Source of the DNA: Paenibacillus sp. GP183
GTDB lineage: Bacteria > Bacillota > Bacilli > Paenibacillales > NBRC-103111
Direction: 5' to 3'
Assembly (NCBI RefSeq): GCF_900104695.1
Contig: NZ_FNSW01000001.1
Span: forward strand, 3,900,001-3,964,000
Length of the DNA: 64,000 nt
The notes under the pieces are model-generated. The model did not search any database, had not been told where the DNA came from, and was given only the letters and a program-made list of their open reading frames with translations. Numbering within the stretch: position 1 is the first letter of the stretch; every line of letters begins with the position of its first letter. A program made the position numbers and the translations under genes. Positions 26,220-34,524 of the stretch are shown one piece after another.

Positions 26220-27062
26220 TTGATAAAACTAATAAAGTATGATGATCTTGCATTATTTAAGAAAGATGTGATCTCTTTCTTAGAACAATATGAAGCTGAA
26301 AACAATTTAGTATTAGGTGTCTTGCAATCTTTAAGTGAAAAAGATGAAAGTCCTCTTTTTATGGCTACTGCAATAAAAGACAACGAGATAGGGTTGGTCT
26401 TACTACAAACACATCCTCGTGAAATAATCTTATCAAAATCTGTTTCTTTTACATCTAAGGAAATACACGTTATAGGAGAAAAGTTGAATAACACAATTCG
26501 AGAAATACCTGGATTTATAGGTGAAAAGAAATTAACTACTGAACTAGCTATGTATATTTCGAACGTAAAAGGGATTCAAGCAAGTGTTTTTATGGACCAA
26601 AAAATTTATAAACTAGAAAAAGTCGAGAAAAAAACAAATACAAATGGAAAGCTTCGGAGAATTATAGAAAAGGATCATCACACAATAAAAGAGTGGGTGT
26701 ATCAGTTTTGTAATGAAACTAACCAATCTATAAGTATAGAAGAAGCAGATAGTAAAGCTAAAGTAATGATTAATAAAGGAAACTTAGTTGCGTGGGAAGT
26801 GAACGGAGAATTGGTTTCCATGGCTTATGCTACACGTCCAACCCAAAATAATATTACAATCAGCTATGTTTACACCCCGATTAGCGAAAGAAAAAAGGGA
26901 TATGCCTCTGATTGTGTTTCAGCTTTCACTCAATTCTTGTTAGATCGTGGTTATAAAACAACAAGTTTATACACTGATCTCAGTAATCCTACTTCCAATA
27001 AAATTTATATTCAAATTGGATATGAAGCGATAATGGATTCAATCGTTATCCTTTTTAAATGA
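26220..27062 (+). CDS. GNAT-family N-acetyltransferase, two-domain
   Basis: A 280-residue protein whose C-terminal half is a GNAT fold (about residues 140-280): VAWEVNGELVSMAYATRP, then ISYVYTPISERKKGYAS (the V-x-x-V/T-P..R..GYAS acetyl-CoA loop), then LYTDLSNPTSNKIYIQIGYE. The N-terminal half (FLEQYEAENNLVLGVL) is the degenerate first domain typical of this Bacillota family. A TTG start at 26220 is used with AAGGGGAAGG five bases upstream. Substrate unknown. It is a cassette between cores at 26086 and 27165. Confidence 0.82.
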   Translation: MIKLIKYDDLALFKKDVISFLEQYEAENNLVLGVLQSLSEKDESPLFMATAIKDNEIGLVLLQTHPREIILSKSVSFTSKEIHVIGEKLNNTIREIPGFIGEKKLTTELAMYISNVKGIQASVFMDQKIYKLEKVEKKTNTNGKLRRIIEKDHHTIKEWVYQFCNETNQSISIEEADSKAKVMINKGNLVAWEVNGELVSMAYATRPTQNNITISYVYTPISERKKGYASDCVSAFTQFLLDRGYKTTSLYTDLSNPTSNKIYIQIGYEAIMDSIVILFK

Positions 27063-27162
27063 AAGTATTGAAAAATCGAATTTTGTGTCCCACTTCAATG
27101 TAGTTTGAAAACCTTCGCTAGTGACCATCAAAATAAAGTAAAGTATTAAACTGGATGGGGCG

Positions 27163-27192
27163 TTAAGCTAACGGGCAGATTTGTTCAATAAT
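27163..27192 (+). repeat. second-type core repeat
   Basis: AAGCTAACGGGCAGATTTGT followed by TCAATAA. No hairpin precedes it. Confidence 0.6.
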
Positions 27193-27312
27193 ATCTCAGT
27201 TAATTTAATTAGTCTTATGGTATCATCTAGGTAAAACTCCCAAGGAGTGAACCAATGAGTAGTGATTTAATTGTTGAAGCTCTTGGATTTGGAGTTGGAG
27301 GGAAGTGTTCGA

Positions 27313-28037
27313 ATGATCATGAATTCACAACGACCTTGGCCAGTCCCAAGTGGTTCTTGGATCATAAAGCAAAGTTGGCGAGATCTTTTATTTTTGCATT
27401 ACCCCGTCAAGGTAGAATCTCTTAGACATCATGTTCCCATTGGTTTAGAAATTGATACTTATAATGAATCTGCTTGGATTAGTGTTGTGCCTTTTTGGAT
27501 GAGTGGAATTCGGTTTAGGGGAACTCCATCCGTACCTTATTTATCGAATTTTCCAGAACTAAACGTCAGAACTTATGTGAAAGTAGGAAATAAACCTGGA
27601 GTTTTTTTCTTTAGTTTAGATGCAGAGAGTGCGTTTGGGGTTTTCTTTGGCAGAAGAATCTATAAATTACCTTATTTCTTTTCACATATACATATCGCTC
27701 GCGAGGCGGATAATAAACAATTCTATGAAAGCATTAGAAAAGAGAAGAGAGTTACATTTAAGGGAAGCTATAAACCAATATCGGAAGTTTACCACGCAGA
27801 ACAAGGAACCTTAGATTATTGGTTAGTTGAAAGGTATTGTTTATACAGTGAGGATCGTAATCGGGTATTTATTTCTGAAATTAATCATCAACCGTGGATT
27901 TTCAGGATGTGGAGTATGAGATTAGCGATAATTCGATGCTTAAAGCATATGAAATTGATTTACCAGAACCATTTTGTGCTCACTATTGTAAAAGGATAGA
28001 TGTACATGTATGGCCACTGAAAAGAGTAAAGTTATAA
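27313..28037 (+). pseudogene. DUF2071 (YqjF-like) protein with C-terminal frameshift
   Basis: YqjF/DUF2071 family, related in fold to acetoacetate decarboxylase. Signature segments are QRPWPVPSGSWIIKQSWRDL, FWMSGIRFRGTPSVPYLSNF and ELNVRTYVKVGNKPGVFFFS. ATG 27313 follows GGAGGGAAG. Near 27905 the expected C-terminus moves to another frame (DVEYEISDNSMLKAYEIDLP, then EPFCAHYCKRIDVHVWPLKR) and stops at 28037. A one-base change therefore replaces the last 45 residues in the original frame, which stops at 27999. The core domain is complete, so partial function is possible. An overlapping ATG frame at 27255 is probably not a gene. Confidence 0.75.
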
Positions 28038-28067
28038 AATTAGAGCGTCATCTCTTGATGTTTCGTT

Positions 28068-28105
28068 ACGCTAACGGATAACTATAGCACTACAACGATA
28101 AGCTT
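28068..28105 (+). repeat. core repeat, left border of the Dabb cassette (copy 1)
   Basis: GCTAACGGATAACTATAGC and then ACTACAACGATAAGC. Sequence homology to the second Dabb cassette begins at this core. Confidence 0.7.
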
Positions 28106-28125
28106 AAAAAAGGAGCAATTTAACG

Positions 28126-28428
28126 ATGTACGAACATCTCGTTGTATTCAAGTTCAATACTAATGTCACGCCAGCCAAGCAACAGGAATTACTGGATCAA
28201 TTGCTCACGTTTCGGGATCGTATCCCCGGGATATTTGATATAAGTGCAGGTATCAACGTAACTGAAGAAACGGAAAATATCAAGGGCTACACGCTCGGAT
28301 TGCGGGTTACATTCGAAGACCTTGCATCGCTGCGTTCATATGGTCCGCATCCTGTTCATCAGGAATTTGTTAAATCGCTGGATGGTATACTGGAAAATGT
28401 TATTGTAGTTGATTACCCAAAGGTTTAA
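28126..28428 (+). CDS. stress-responsive A/B-barrel (Dabb) protein, copy 1
   Basis: A 100-residue dimeric alpha/beta-barrel (Dabb) protein, recognised from MYEHLVVFKF, ELLDQLLTFRDRIPGI and SYGPHPVHQEFVKSL with the conserved histidine. The family includes plant stress-responsive proteins and small bacterial oxygenase/cyclase-like enzymes; the role here is unknown. AAAGGAG lies eleven bases before the ATG. An almost identical copy (two residue differences) is at 33800-34102. The duplication includes the flanking repeats, so this is a duplicated cassette. Confidence 0.88.
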   Translation: MYEHLVVFKFNTNVTPAKQQELLDQLLTFRDRIPGIFDISAGINVTEETENIKGYTLGLRVTFEDLASLRSYGPHPVHQEFVKSLDGILENVIVVDYPKV

Positions 28429-28434
28429 GCAATC

Positions 28435-28493
28435 AGTACGAGGCTGCCGGAATAGATCAGTAGCTTCGTTGCGAACGGGCAGTATAGTGTGGT
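28435..28493 (+). repeat. hairpin plus second-type core, right border of Dabb cassette 1
   Basis: GAGGCTGCCGGAATAGATC/AGTAGCTTC (imperfect hairpin), then GCGAACGGGCAGTATAG. Homology with the second Dabb cassette ends at ATAG. Confidence 0.7.
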
Positions 28494-28606
28494 GGCAGCT
28501 TATTATGCTACGTTTGCATTTGTTGAAATAATGGGCTAAGAGTTTAAGAAGGATTTACCAATTTTCCAATGAATACTTATAGAAATAATGCAATTGGAGG
28601 GATAGA

Positions 28607-29053
28607 ATGCTGTGTCCTTTAAATGGAACTTTTCCAACTGACAAAAAAATTGCTGGCGTACACAGCATACCAATTACCGAAGATGGCTCAATTGTTATGG
28701 TCTGGGATAAGAATGAAAAGGCGATCACTACAGTCGGTGGGAGGATAGAAGTTAATGAGGATATTGATACTGCTTTAAATCGTGAGACAATTGAAGAAGC
28801 CGGTCTTATTTTAGAGTCTAAGAGAGTACCGATTGCTGCTTGGTACTGGGAGAGTACGGATTCATACACTGTTTTTGTTATGGCAAGAGTAAAGGATTAT
28901 GTAATCATGCCGGAAGGTTTTGAGACAACTGGAAAAGTGACCATGAATTTTGAAACAGCTCGCCAAATCATATCAAAAATTGAAGGGGACGGCTTTCGAG
29001 TTGAATTACTAGAGATGGCTGAATCGGTCTATGAACAGTTATTCAAAAGTTGA
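28607..29053 (+). CDS. NUDIX hydrolase
   Basis: A 148-residue NUDIX protein hydrolysing a nucleoside diphosphate linked to X. The Nudix box G-x5-E-x7-RE-x2-EE-x-G is complete in GGRIEVNEDIDTALNRETIE followed by EAGL (about residues 45-68). The N-terminal strands include IPITEDGSIVMVWD. Substrate unknown. GGAGGGATAG precedes the ATG. It is a single-gene cassette between the cores at 28475 and 29068. Confidence 0.88.
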   Translation: MLCPLNGTFPTDKKIAGVHSIPITEDGSIVMVWDKNEKAITTVGGRIEVNEDIDTALNRETIEEAGLILESKRVPIAAWYWESTDSYTVFVMARVKDYVIMPEGFETTGKVTMNFETARQIISKIEGDGFRVELLEMAESVYEQLFKS

Positions 29054-29063
29054 TTTTGTTACG

Positions 29064-29130
29064 AGGGACGGATAACGATAGCTCCACAACAAGCAGGCTG
29101 CCGATGATAACTCGGTGGCCTGCTGTGCTA
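29064..29130 (+). repeat. interspersed module interrupted by IS1111-like element
   Basis: GGACGGATAACGATAGCTCC, then the hairpin AGCAGGCTGCCGATGATAAC/TCGGTGGCCTGCT, then GTGCTA. The missing continuation ACGGGCAGTATAG lies on the far side of the IS at 30906. Confidence 0.8.
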
Positions 29131-29241
29131 AACATTCCTGTAAGGGCTAAGAAATGACCTTTGTCAAAAAAGGAGCACCTCGGTATGATGGGTTTGTACA
29201 CGGGTTCATAACCCAACCCCATCAAAGGAGGCGCTCTTACT

Positions 29242-30525
29242 ATGAAGTTTAAGCAATCAGACGGACAAAATCAACGCATTGAACGAATCTCCACATCTCA
29301 CCTTGTTGTAGGTATCGACATTGCAAAGGAAACTCATGTAGCACAAGCGACTAATTTTCGTGGCATCGTACTTACTAAGCGACATCTTACATTCCCAAAT
29401 ACACGTGAGGGTTTCGAAAAATTAGATCGATGGATGGATGGATTACAACAGAAACATCGATTAAAGGGACTCATCATCGGCATGGAGCCGACCGGACACT
29501 ACGGGTTTAATCTGGCTAATTGGCTTGCCGACAAGGGCAAGCACGTTGTCATGGTGAATCCGGCCACCACCAAACGAAACAAGGAGAACCGCGATAATTC
29601 TCCCTCCAAAAGTGATCCGAAAGATGCGCTTGTCATCGCAGATGTGGTCAGCCGAGGCTACTACTATGAATACTCGCGACAGGCTACTGTCTTTCAAAGG
29701 TTGCGCACAATTATGAGTGACCGGGAATTTTGGGTGACGAATAGTGTACGGCTGCAGAACCGGATCATCCGCTGGTTAGACATTCGGTTCCCCGAGTATT
29801 TCTCGGTGTTTAAAAACTGGACCTACAAACGTTCCTTGACTACGCTTAAAGAATTCCCTTCTCCGCGGGATATAGAATCTCTGTCCGTCTCCGAGGTGAT
29901 CACAGGATGGAAAAAGCATATGAAGCGAGCCGGTGGCTCCACTGGCATGCAGAAGGCTGCGCAGCTCATCGCTCAAGCTAAGCGAAGTGTAGGCGAAACG
30001 ACTGCCCTCGATGAAGCGAAGCAGGATTTAGAGCGGCTATTACAAGAGTTCGAACGGATTGTTGAAATGCTAGATAGAATTGAACAGGATATAGAAGTGT
30101 TGCTCAGTGAAATTCCTATGGCCGATCATCTTCGATCCATCGGCCTAGGCACTATCTGCATTGCAGCCATTCTATCAGGTGCTGGCGACCTAACACAGTA
30201 TGCCCATGGACGTCAGTTATTGCGTAAAGCAGGCTTAAACCTGGCTGAAAAAATGTCAGGAAAATATAAGGGTCAAATCATGCTCTCAAAAAGGGGCGAT
30301 GCTACACTGCGGAAATATCTGTATCTGGCCACGCTCCAACTCGTTGGAAATCATGCTGTGTTCCGACAGCTGCATGAGCATAATGTTCAAGTCAAGAAAA
30401 TGAAGAAGCAACAGTCGGTATTTAAACTGCTTGGAAAACTGGCACGAATCATCATTGGCATTGTTGGGCGGGGAGAAACTTTTTCTCCTGAAAAAGCGGC
30501 CCCTACTTGCACTCAAGCTGCTTAA
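29242..30525 (+). CDS. IS110/IS1111-family transposase
   Basis: A 427-residue IS110-family recombinase with two domains. The RuvC-like N-terminus includes VVGIDIAKETHVAQATNFRG (Asp), IIGMEPTGHYGFNLANWLAD (Glu) and DNSPSKSDPKDALVIADVVS (Asp/Asp). The C-terminal Tnp20 domain includes LRSIGLGTICIAAILSGAGD, LRKAGLNLAEKMSGKYKGQI and the serine-containing SKRGDATLRKYLYLATLQL. The length and motifs are intact, so it is probably active. An AAGGAGG ribosome binding site precedes the ATG. Members of this family are guided to target sites by an element-encoded bridge RNA. Confidence 0.93.
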   Translation: MKFKQSDGQNQRIERISTSHLVVGIDIAKETHVAQATNFRGIVLTKRHLTFPNTREGFEKLDRWMDGLQQKHRLKGLIIGMEPTGHYGFNLANWLADKGKHVVMVNPATTKRNKENRDNSPSKSDPKDALVIADVVSRGYYYEYSRQATVFQRLRTIMSDREFWVTNSVRLQNRIIRWLDIRFPEYFSVFKNWTYKRSLTTLKEFPSPRDIESLSVSEVITGWKKHMKRAGGSTGMQKAAQLIAQAKRSVGETTALDEAKQDLERLLQEFERIVEMLDRIEQDIEVLLSEIPMADHLRSIGLGTICIAAILSGAGDLTQYAHGRQLLRKAGLNLAEKMSGKYKGQIMLSKRGDATLRKYLYLATLQLVGNHAVFRQLHEHNVQVKKMKKQQSVFKLLGKLARIIIGIVGRGETFSPEKAAPTCTQAA

Positions 30526-30539
30526 GACTGAATAAACGA

Positions 30540-30905
30540 TCACGTAAATTGACTCATTCGCAGGATTTTACAAAGAAAGCACGGAGGACCGAGTTACTGC
30601 CCGATAAGGGCTCAGACCCGTCAGCTAAACGTTATCGGTCTCCACGCCTTGGTCAGGTGTAACGAAGGAATGTAAGGGCAATGACCCGTTGAGCCATGGG
30701 ATGGTGAACCGCCAAGGAAATTGTGGAGGATGCGTGCAGAAGAATATCACTTGGAGAAATGTTCCACACGCTTCTTCTGTTCCCGCATGCCCAAAACCGA
30801 AACAATGGTGTCTAATAAGCTTGCTTTCCGAACGACAACTGTTTTCCAAGGCGACGAAATCCTGCGAATGAGTGAGCATACGTGAGAAAATCCCTTAAAA
30901 CCGAG
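30540..30905 (+). ncRNA. putative IS1111-type bridge RNA region
   Basis: A noncoding region between the transposase stop and the right end, conserved with remnants at 8384-8650 and 38995-39214. It contains GGTCTCCACGCCTTGGTCAG, GAGCCATGGGATGGTGAACC and a long hairpin GATGCGTGCAGAAGAA...TTCTTCTGTTCCCGCATGC. The position fits bridge RNA in the IS1111 group; RNA ends and guide loops are not determined. Confidence 0.45.
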
Positions 30906-30935
30906 GGACGGGCAGTATAGCGGAGTAAAGAATCT
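30906..30935 (+). repeat. second-type core, right of the IS1111-like element
   Basis: GACGGGCAGTATAGCGGAG: the continuation of the module split at 29130. Confidence 0.75.
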
Positions 30936-31029
30936 GTTGGAACGGTATAAGCCGACGGGTAAATACGGCTGTCTAGTTCTGAGAAATTTATGTACACGTA
31001 TGATATGATTGCAAAAAGAAGGTGGATTC

Positions 31030-31092
31030 ATGAAAGAAGGATGGGAACGAACGAAGCTGCCCATTTCTCTTGACCTTAGACAAATTAACTAA
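31030..31092 (+). pseudogene. 20-residue coding fragment
   Basis: MKEGWERTKLPISLDLRQIN with GAAGGTGG upstream of the ATG. It has a good start but stops immediately, so it is probably the beginning of a truncated cassette gene. Not recognised. Confidence 0.3.
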
Positions 31093-31190
31093 TTTATTGG
31101 AGTTTAGGCATATAAACATTACTTGAATTTAACATTAGCGTCAAGCAAGATAGCATCCCAATTAAAATAAAACATAAAGGAGATAGAGAT

Positions 31191-31820
31191 ATGACGGAAT
31201 TCTGGGAAACAAGTTTTATAGAAAAACAAACGATGTGGGGATTTGAACCTACAGACTCCGCAATCGTGACAAAGGACTTTTTCCTTGAAAGGAATGTTAA
31301 GGACATACTGGTACCAGGTATTGGATATGGCAGAAATGCAAAGGTTTTTATTGACAATGGAATAAAAGTAACAGGTATTGAGATTTCAAAAACAGCGATT
31401 GATTTAGCGAGGCAAAACGGGCTTGATATTAGTATTTTTCAGGGTTCAGTAACTGATATGCCTTTTGATAACAAACTCTATGACGGTATATTTTGCTATG
31501 CACTTATTCACTTATTGAATAATCGTGAGAGAGATAAGTTTATTAAAGATTGCTATAATCAGTTAAAGCCAAATGGATATATGATTTTTACGACTGTTTC
31601 AAAAAAAGCCCCAATGTTTGGAAAGGGCAAACAATTGGATAAAGACTATTTCGAGATAATGGAAGGCGTAAAAATGTTTTTTTATGATTCTGAATCCATA
31701 AAACAAGAATTTGAAAAATATGGACTGGTAGAGTTTTCAGAAATTGACGAGCCAAGTAAGAACATGAAAAATAAACCTCCAGTAAAATTTATAATTGTAA
31801 AATGTAAGAAAGAACTATAA
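31191..31820 (+). CDS. class I SAM-dependent methyltransferase
   Basis: A 209-residue Rossmann-fold methyltransferase. Motif I is DILVPGIGYGRNAKVF (residues about 38-53), motif II is VTGIEISKTAIDLA, and the post-II acidic loop is GSVTDMPFDNKLYDGIFCYA. It resembles tellurite-resistance TehB/thiopurine-type enzymes (the N-terminal FWETSFIEKQTMWGFEPTDS is characteristic), but its substrate is unknown. AAAGGAG lies nine bases before the ATG. It is a cassette between cores at 30906 and 31908. Confidence 0.88.
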   Translation: MTEFWETSFIEKQTMWGFEPTDSAIVTKDFFLERNVKDILVPGIGYGRNAKVFIDNGIKVTGIEISKTAIDLARQNGLDISIFQGSVTDMPFDNKLYDGIFCYALIHLLNNRERDKFIKDCYNQLKPNGYMIFTTVSKKAPMFGKGKQLDKDYFEIMEGVKMFFYDSESIKQEFEKYGLVEFSEIDEPSKNMKNKPPVKFIIVKCKKEL

Positions 31821-31906
31821 ATACACAGTTAGAGTCTCAACATTTTCAGTTAGCGGTAATTGTATTGGAGGGCTTTATTTGCATTTTTTTTAAGGAAACA
31901 TGATTG

Positions 31907-32008
31907 AGCTAACGGAAACGATAGCTCCATAACAAAAGTGCAAGCAGGCTGCCAATGATAAACTCGGTGGTGGCCTGCTGTGCTAGACGGGCAGGAGTGT
32001 TGAATATG
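31907..32008 (+). repeat. interspersed core-hairpin-core module
   Basis: GCTAACGGAAACGATAGCTC, CATAAC, the hairpin AGCAGGCTGCC...GGTGGCCTGCT, then GCTAGACGGGCAGGAGTG and TTGAAT. One of the best-preserved copies. Confidence 0.8.
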
Positions 32009-32031
32009 AACGCAACAAATACATGGAAAGT

Positions 32032-32490
32032 CTAAAGATTTATAATCATTTTTTCCTTAACTAATTGTACCTTCCGGCGATCGCTTTCACGCTCCAGTGC
32101 CGCCCAAGTAGCGAACATGTCACGTCGAATCATTCGCCCAAAGTAAAACCAGAAAAGTGGTACAAGAGGGCCGCTGACCCATACTGTCTTAGAACAGCGA
32201 ATTCGTTCGTCGCCTAATGGCTCAAACACATTTTCACCGGCGATCTTCCCACCAGGCATGGGGCTCTCAGAAGCCCACATTTTCTGTTCAACTACTTTAG
32301 TGATTTTCCATGACGTTCCGGGGCCACCATTAGGTTTAGACCATCCTGTCGTTCCAACTGCGAAAGATCCGTCTAGTCGAGCCTCTTGTTCATGCGGATC
32401 CCAGGTCGGCCAATTATCAACGTCAATAACTACGGCCCATACTGAACTAAGGTCACCTTTAATTATCGTTTCTGCTGCAATCTTGTACAT
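32032..32490 (-). CDS. SRPBCC (START/polyketide-cyclase-like) protein
   Basis: A 152-residue SRPBCC-fold protein: YKIAAETIIKGDLSSVWAVV, then DVDNWPTWDPHEQEARLDGS, the pattern of polyketide-cyclase/dehydrase-type ligand-binding proteins, with a C-terminal amphipathic helix (MIRRDMFATWAALERESDRR). The ligand is unknown. AGGAGG precedes the minus-strand ATG at 32490. It is the only clearly reversed gene among the small cassettes here, and its 3' end lies just inside the core at 31990. Confidence 0.8.
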   Translation of the reverse strand: MYKIAAETIIKGDLSSVWAVVIDVDNWPTWDPHEQEARLDGSFAVGTTGWSKPNGGPGTSWKITKVVEQKMWASESPMPGGKIAGENVFEPLGDERIRCSKTVWVSGPLVPLFWFYFGRMIRRDMFATWAALERESDRRKVQLVKEKMIINL

Positions 32491-32804
32491 AAAAAATTCC
32501 TCCTAGTTTCCATAATCGTTCATACATGTGGGAGCAACATCCAAAACCTACTGCCGTCAATGCTCGCTTTACGTGATGATTTGTAACTTCTGGTTCCATT
32601 ATTTTGACAATAAAAAGGTCGGTAACACTCTATAAGGTAAGTATAATGTAGACCTACTGACAACAGTGTGTCAGTAGCGTTTCGATTTAACAATAAAAGT
32701 TTTGTCATTGAAATAACGGGCAACATAGTTCCAGAACGCAAATAAAGGGTTTTGGGCAATTATGTAGAAGAGTTTGAGGAAAAGATATCCAAGATTGGTG
32801 TTAC
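32491..32804 (+). repeat. intergenic with hairpin and core repeat
   Basis: CTACTGACA/TGTCAGTAG (32653-32678) is a hairpin. ATAACGGGCAACATAGTTCC at 32713 is a second-type core. No gene seen. Confidence 0.5.
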
Positions 32805-33083
32805 TTGATTTTGAAACTTTCTTTTGAAAAATTCGAAGCCGCCCATAATTATTTAATGAAAAACGGGAGAGATCTGGAACAAGAATTATTTCGATTTTAC
32901 TTCGAAAACGGTTCTCTTCAAACTTTACTTGACGTCTTGAGTAGCTATCAGGGCGAAGATGGTGGATTCAAAAATATGGGCGAAGGAAACCCCATTTCTA
33001 CAAATGCAATGGATACCAGCATGGCTTTCCAATATCTTAGTGAAGTTGTAACTTATGCAAAAAGCTATCGGGTACGAGTTTGA
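32805..33083 (+). pseudogene. N-terminal fragment of a terpenoid-cyclase-fold-like protein
   Basis: FEAAHNYLMKNGRDLEQELF, then YQGEDGGFKNMGEGNPISTN, resembles the start of a Bacillota family of about 290 residues with prenyltransferase/squalene-cyclase-like alpha-alpha repeats (YQN.DGGF, ..S.MDTS.A). A TTG start is possible. After about 80 residues it diverges into a core module at 33080, so the C-terminal 200 residues have been lost, probably by recombination at the repeat. Confidence 0.55.
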
Positions 33084-33165
33084 TTAACGGAGAACCGATA
33101 GTGATATGAGCAGATGGCTGCAGCTGTCTGCTTTTTCAATGAACAAACGGGTAGGTTATTCAATA
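33080..33165 (+). repeat. interspersed core-hairpin-core module
   Basis: ATTAACGGAGAACCGATAGT, the hairpin GCAGATGGCTGCAGCTGTCTGC with TTTTT, then AAACGGGTAGGTTATTCAAT. Confidence 0.75.
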
Positions 33166-33244
33166 GCAACATGGTATGAACAAAAATGATATATTATCAG
33201 GTGATATCAATTTTATATAAAATTAGAACTGGACGGTGTTACTA

Positions 33245-33697
33245 ATGACTAACGAGTATCAGTTGGCTCAGATTAATATTGCAAAAGCGATTGCTCCACT
33301 TGATCATCCCACGATGAAAGGTTTTGTCGATCAACTGGATTACAATAATGAATTGGCTGATAAAAGCCCTGGATTTGTATGGCGGTTACAAACGGAAGAT
33401 GGAGATGCAACTGCATTTAAGGTATTCGACGATCCACTTATTATCGTTAATATGTCAGTATGGGAGTCTTTGGAATCGCTAAAGGCGTATGTTTACTTCG
33501 GTGATCATGTTGAGGCATTCAAGAAACGGAAAAACTGGTTTGAAAAGTTGGACTTTCCTTCATTAGCGTTATGGTGGGTTCCAAAAGGTCAAATACCAAA
33601 GTTGAAATCAGCTAAAGAAAAGTTGGAATTACTCAAATTACAGGGACCTACCCCCAATGCATTTACGTTTACCCGACCATTTCCACCACAAGAATAG
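33245..33697 (+). CDS. DUF3291 protein
   Basis: A 150-residue protein of the DUF3291 family (ferredoxin-like dimeric alpha/beta barrel, related to antibiotic-biosynthesis monooxygenases). Signatures are YQLAQINIAKAIAPLDHPTM, SPGFVWRLQTEDGDATAFKV, then IVNMSVWESLESLKAYVY and LALWWVPKGQIP. Function unknown. ATG 33245 is chosen over an upstream GTG at 33236; the ribosome binding site (GGACGG) is weak. It is a cassette between cores at 33153 and 33745. Confidence 0.82.
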   Translation: MTNEYQLAQINIAKAIAPLDHPTMKGFVDQLDYNNELADKSPGFVWRLQTEDGDATAFKVFDDPLIIVNMSVWESLESLKAYVYFGDHVEAFKKRKNWFEKLDFPSLALWWVPKGQIPKLKSAKEKLELLKLQGPTPNAFTFTRPFPPQE

Positions 33698-33742
33698 TAT
33701 TCAGAGAGATAGTACGTTATTTGGAAACAAAATATCTTTGCT

Positions 33743-33782
33743 TCAGCTAACGGGTACTATTGCACCACAACGATAAGCATAA
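33743..33782 (+). repeat. core repeat, left border of the Dabb cassette (copy 2)
   Basis: CAGCTAACGGGTACTATTGC, then ACCACAACGATAAGC. Upstream of GCTAACGG it shares nothing with copy 1. Confidence 0.7.
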
Positions 33783-33799
33783 AAAGGAGCAATTTAGCG

Positions 33800-34102
33800 A
33801 TGTATGAACATCTCGTTGTATTCAAGTTTTATACTAATGTCACGCCAGCCAAGCATCAGGAATTGCTGGATCAATTGCTCACGTTTCGGGATCGTATCCC
33901 CGGGATATTCGATATAAGTGCAGGCATCAATGTAACTGAAGAAACGGAAAATATCAAGGGCTACACGCTCGGATTACGGGTTACATTCGAAGACCTTGCT
34001 TCGCTGCGTTCATATGGTCCGCATCCTGTTCATCAGGAATTTGTTAAATCGCTGGATGGTATACTGGAAAATGTTATTGTAGTTGATTACCCAAAGGTTT
34101 AA
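33800..34102 (+). CDS. stress-responsive A/B-barrel (Dabb) protein, copy 2
   Basis: Identical to the product of 28126-28428 except Asn11Tyr and Gln19His, with the same ribosome binding site context (AAAAGGAGCAATTTA). The near-identity of DNA upstream and downstream, ending at core repeats on both sides, shows a recent duplication of the whole cassette rather than of the gene alone. As with copy 1, the biochemical role is unknown. Confidence 0.88.
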   Translation: MYEHLVVFKFYTNVTPAKHQELLDQLLTFRDRIPGIFDISAGINVTEETENIKGYTLGLRVTFEDLASLRSYGPHPVHQEFVKSLDGILENVIVVDYPKV

Positions 34103-34104
34103 GC

Positions 34105-34216
34105 AATCAGTACGAGGCTGCCGGAAGATCGGCAGCTTCGTTGCGTTAACGGGCAGGATAGCTCCATAACGAAGATCAAGCAGGCTGCTGGTGATAAACT
34201 CGGTGGCCCTGCTGTG
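34105..34216 (+). repeat. double module after Dabb cassette 2
   Basis: Hairpin GAGGCTGCCGGAAGATCGGC/AGCTTC, core GTTAACGGGCAGGATAGCTC, second hairpin AGCAGGCTGCTGGTGATAAA/CTCGGTGGCCCTGCT. Core and hairpin units are stacked directly without a gene between them. Confidence 0.75.
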
Positions 34217-34453
34217 CTCCCTCGAATATAAATGCTGGTGCGAATGTCAGTTCCGTAAAATTGACGGTATATGTTAAACGCAGGATACAAAAGTAGGTGT
34301 TCCTACTAATCTACTTGAAGAAAGTTACTTATACATATCAATTGTGACCTCGCCATGTTCCCTCTAAGGTGCTACCCAGAATGGGTACGACAGTTTGTGA
34401 TGCGCCTTGATGGTTGGAGTCAGACTAACAGTTGGGCTCTAATGGCACCACAA
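34217..34453 (+). mobile_element. decayed IS110 type A remnant without transposase
   Basis: Begins at the core junction as CTCCCTCG. From 34347 it matches the conserved noncoding block of the type A element (TGCTACCCAGAATGGGTACG, TTGGAGTCAGACTAAC, TGGGCTCTAATGGCACCA). The outer right end is gone. Confidence 0.6.
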
Positions 34454-34484
34454 ATGAAGATAGACAATTTTATTTGCAAAAAAA

Positions 34485-34516
34485 TAAGACCGGGGGATAT
34501 ACCCTCACCGGTCTTA
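34485..34516 (-). terminator. terminator of the phospholipase-like gene
   Basis: AAGACCGG/CCGGTCTT hairpin with a loop containing GGATATACCCTCA, and an A-rich left flank that is a T run on the minus strand. It lies nine bases beyond the stop. Confidence 0.75.
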
Positions 34517-34524
34517 CTGGTTAC

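Larger units (their letters stand above)
29131..30905 (+). mobile_element. complete IS110-family element, IS1111-like (type B)
   Basis: About 1.78 kb inserted inside the second core, GCTA|ACGGGCAG. The short left noncoding end has a hairpin at about 29180-29225. The transposase spans 29242-30525. The right noncoding region of 380 bases after the gene is the IS1111-group layout. The outer module halves rejoin perfectly if the element is removed. Noncoding relatives lie at 8384-8738 and 38995-39214. Confidence 0.85.

Noticed and set aside
27255-27430. A 57-residue frame with a good ribosome binding site overlapping the start of the DUF2071 gene
   Set aside because: Most of it lies in another frame over conserved DUF2071 codons and has no recognisable features.
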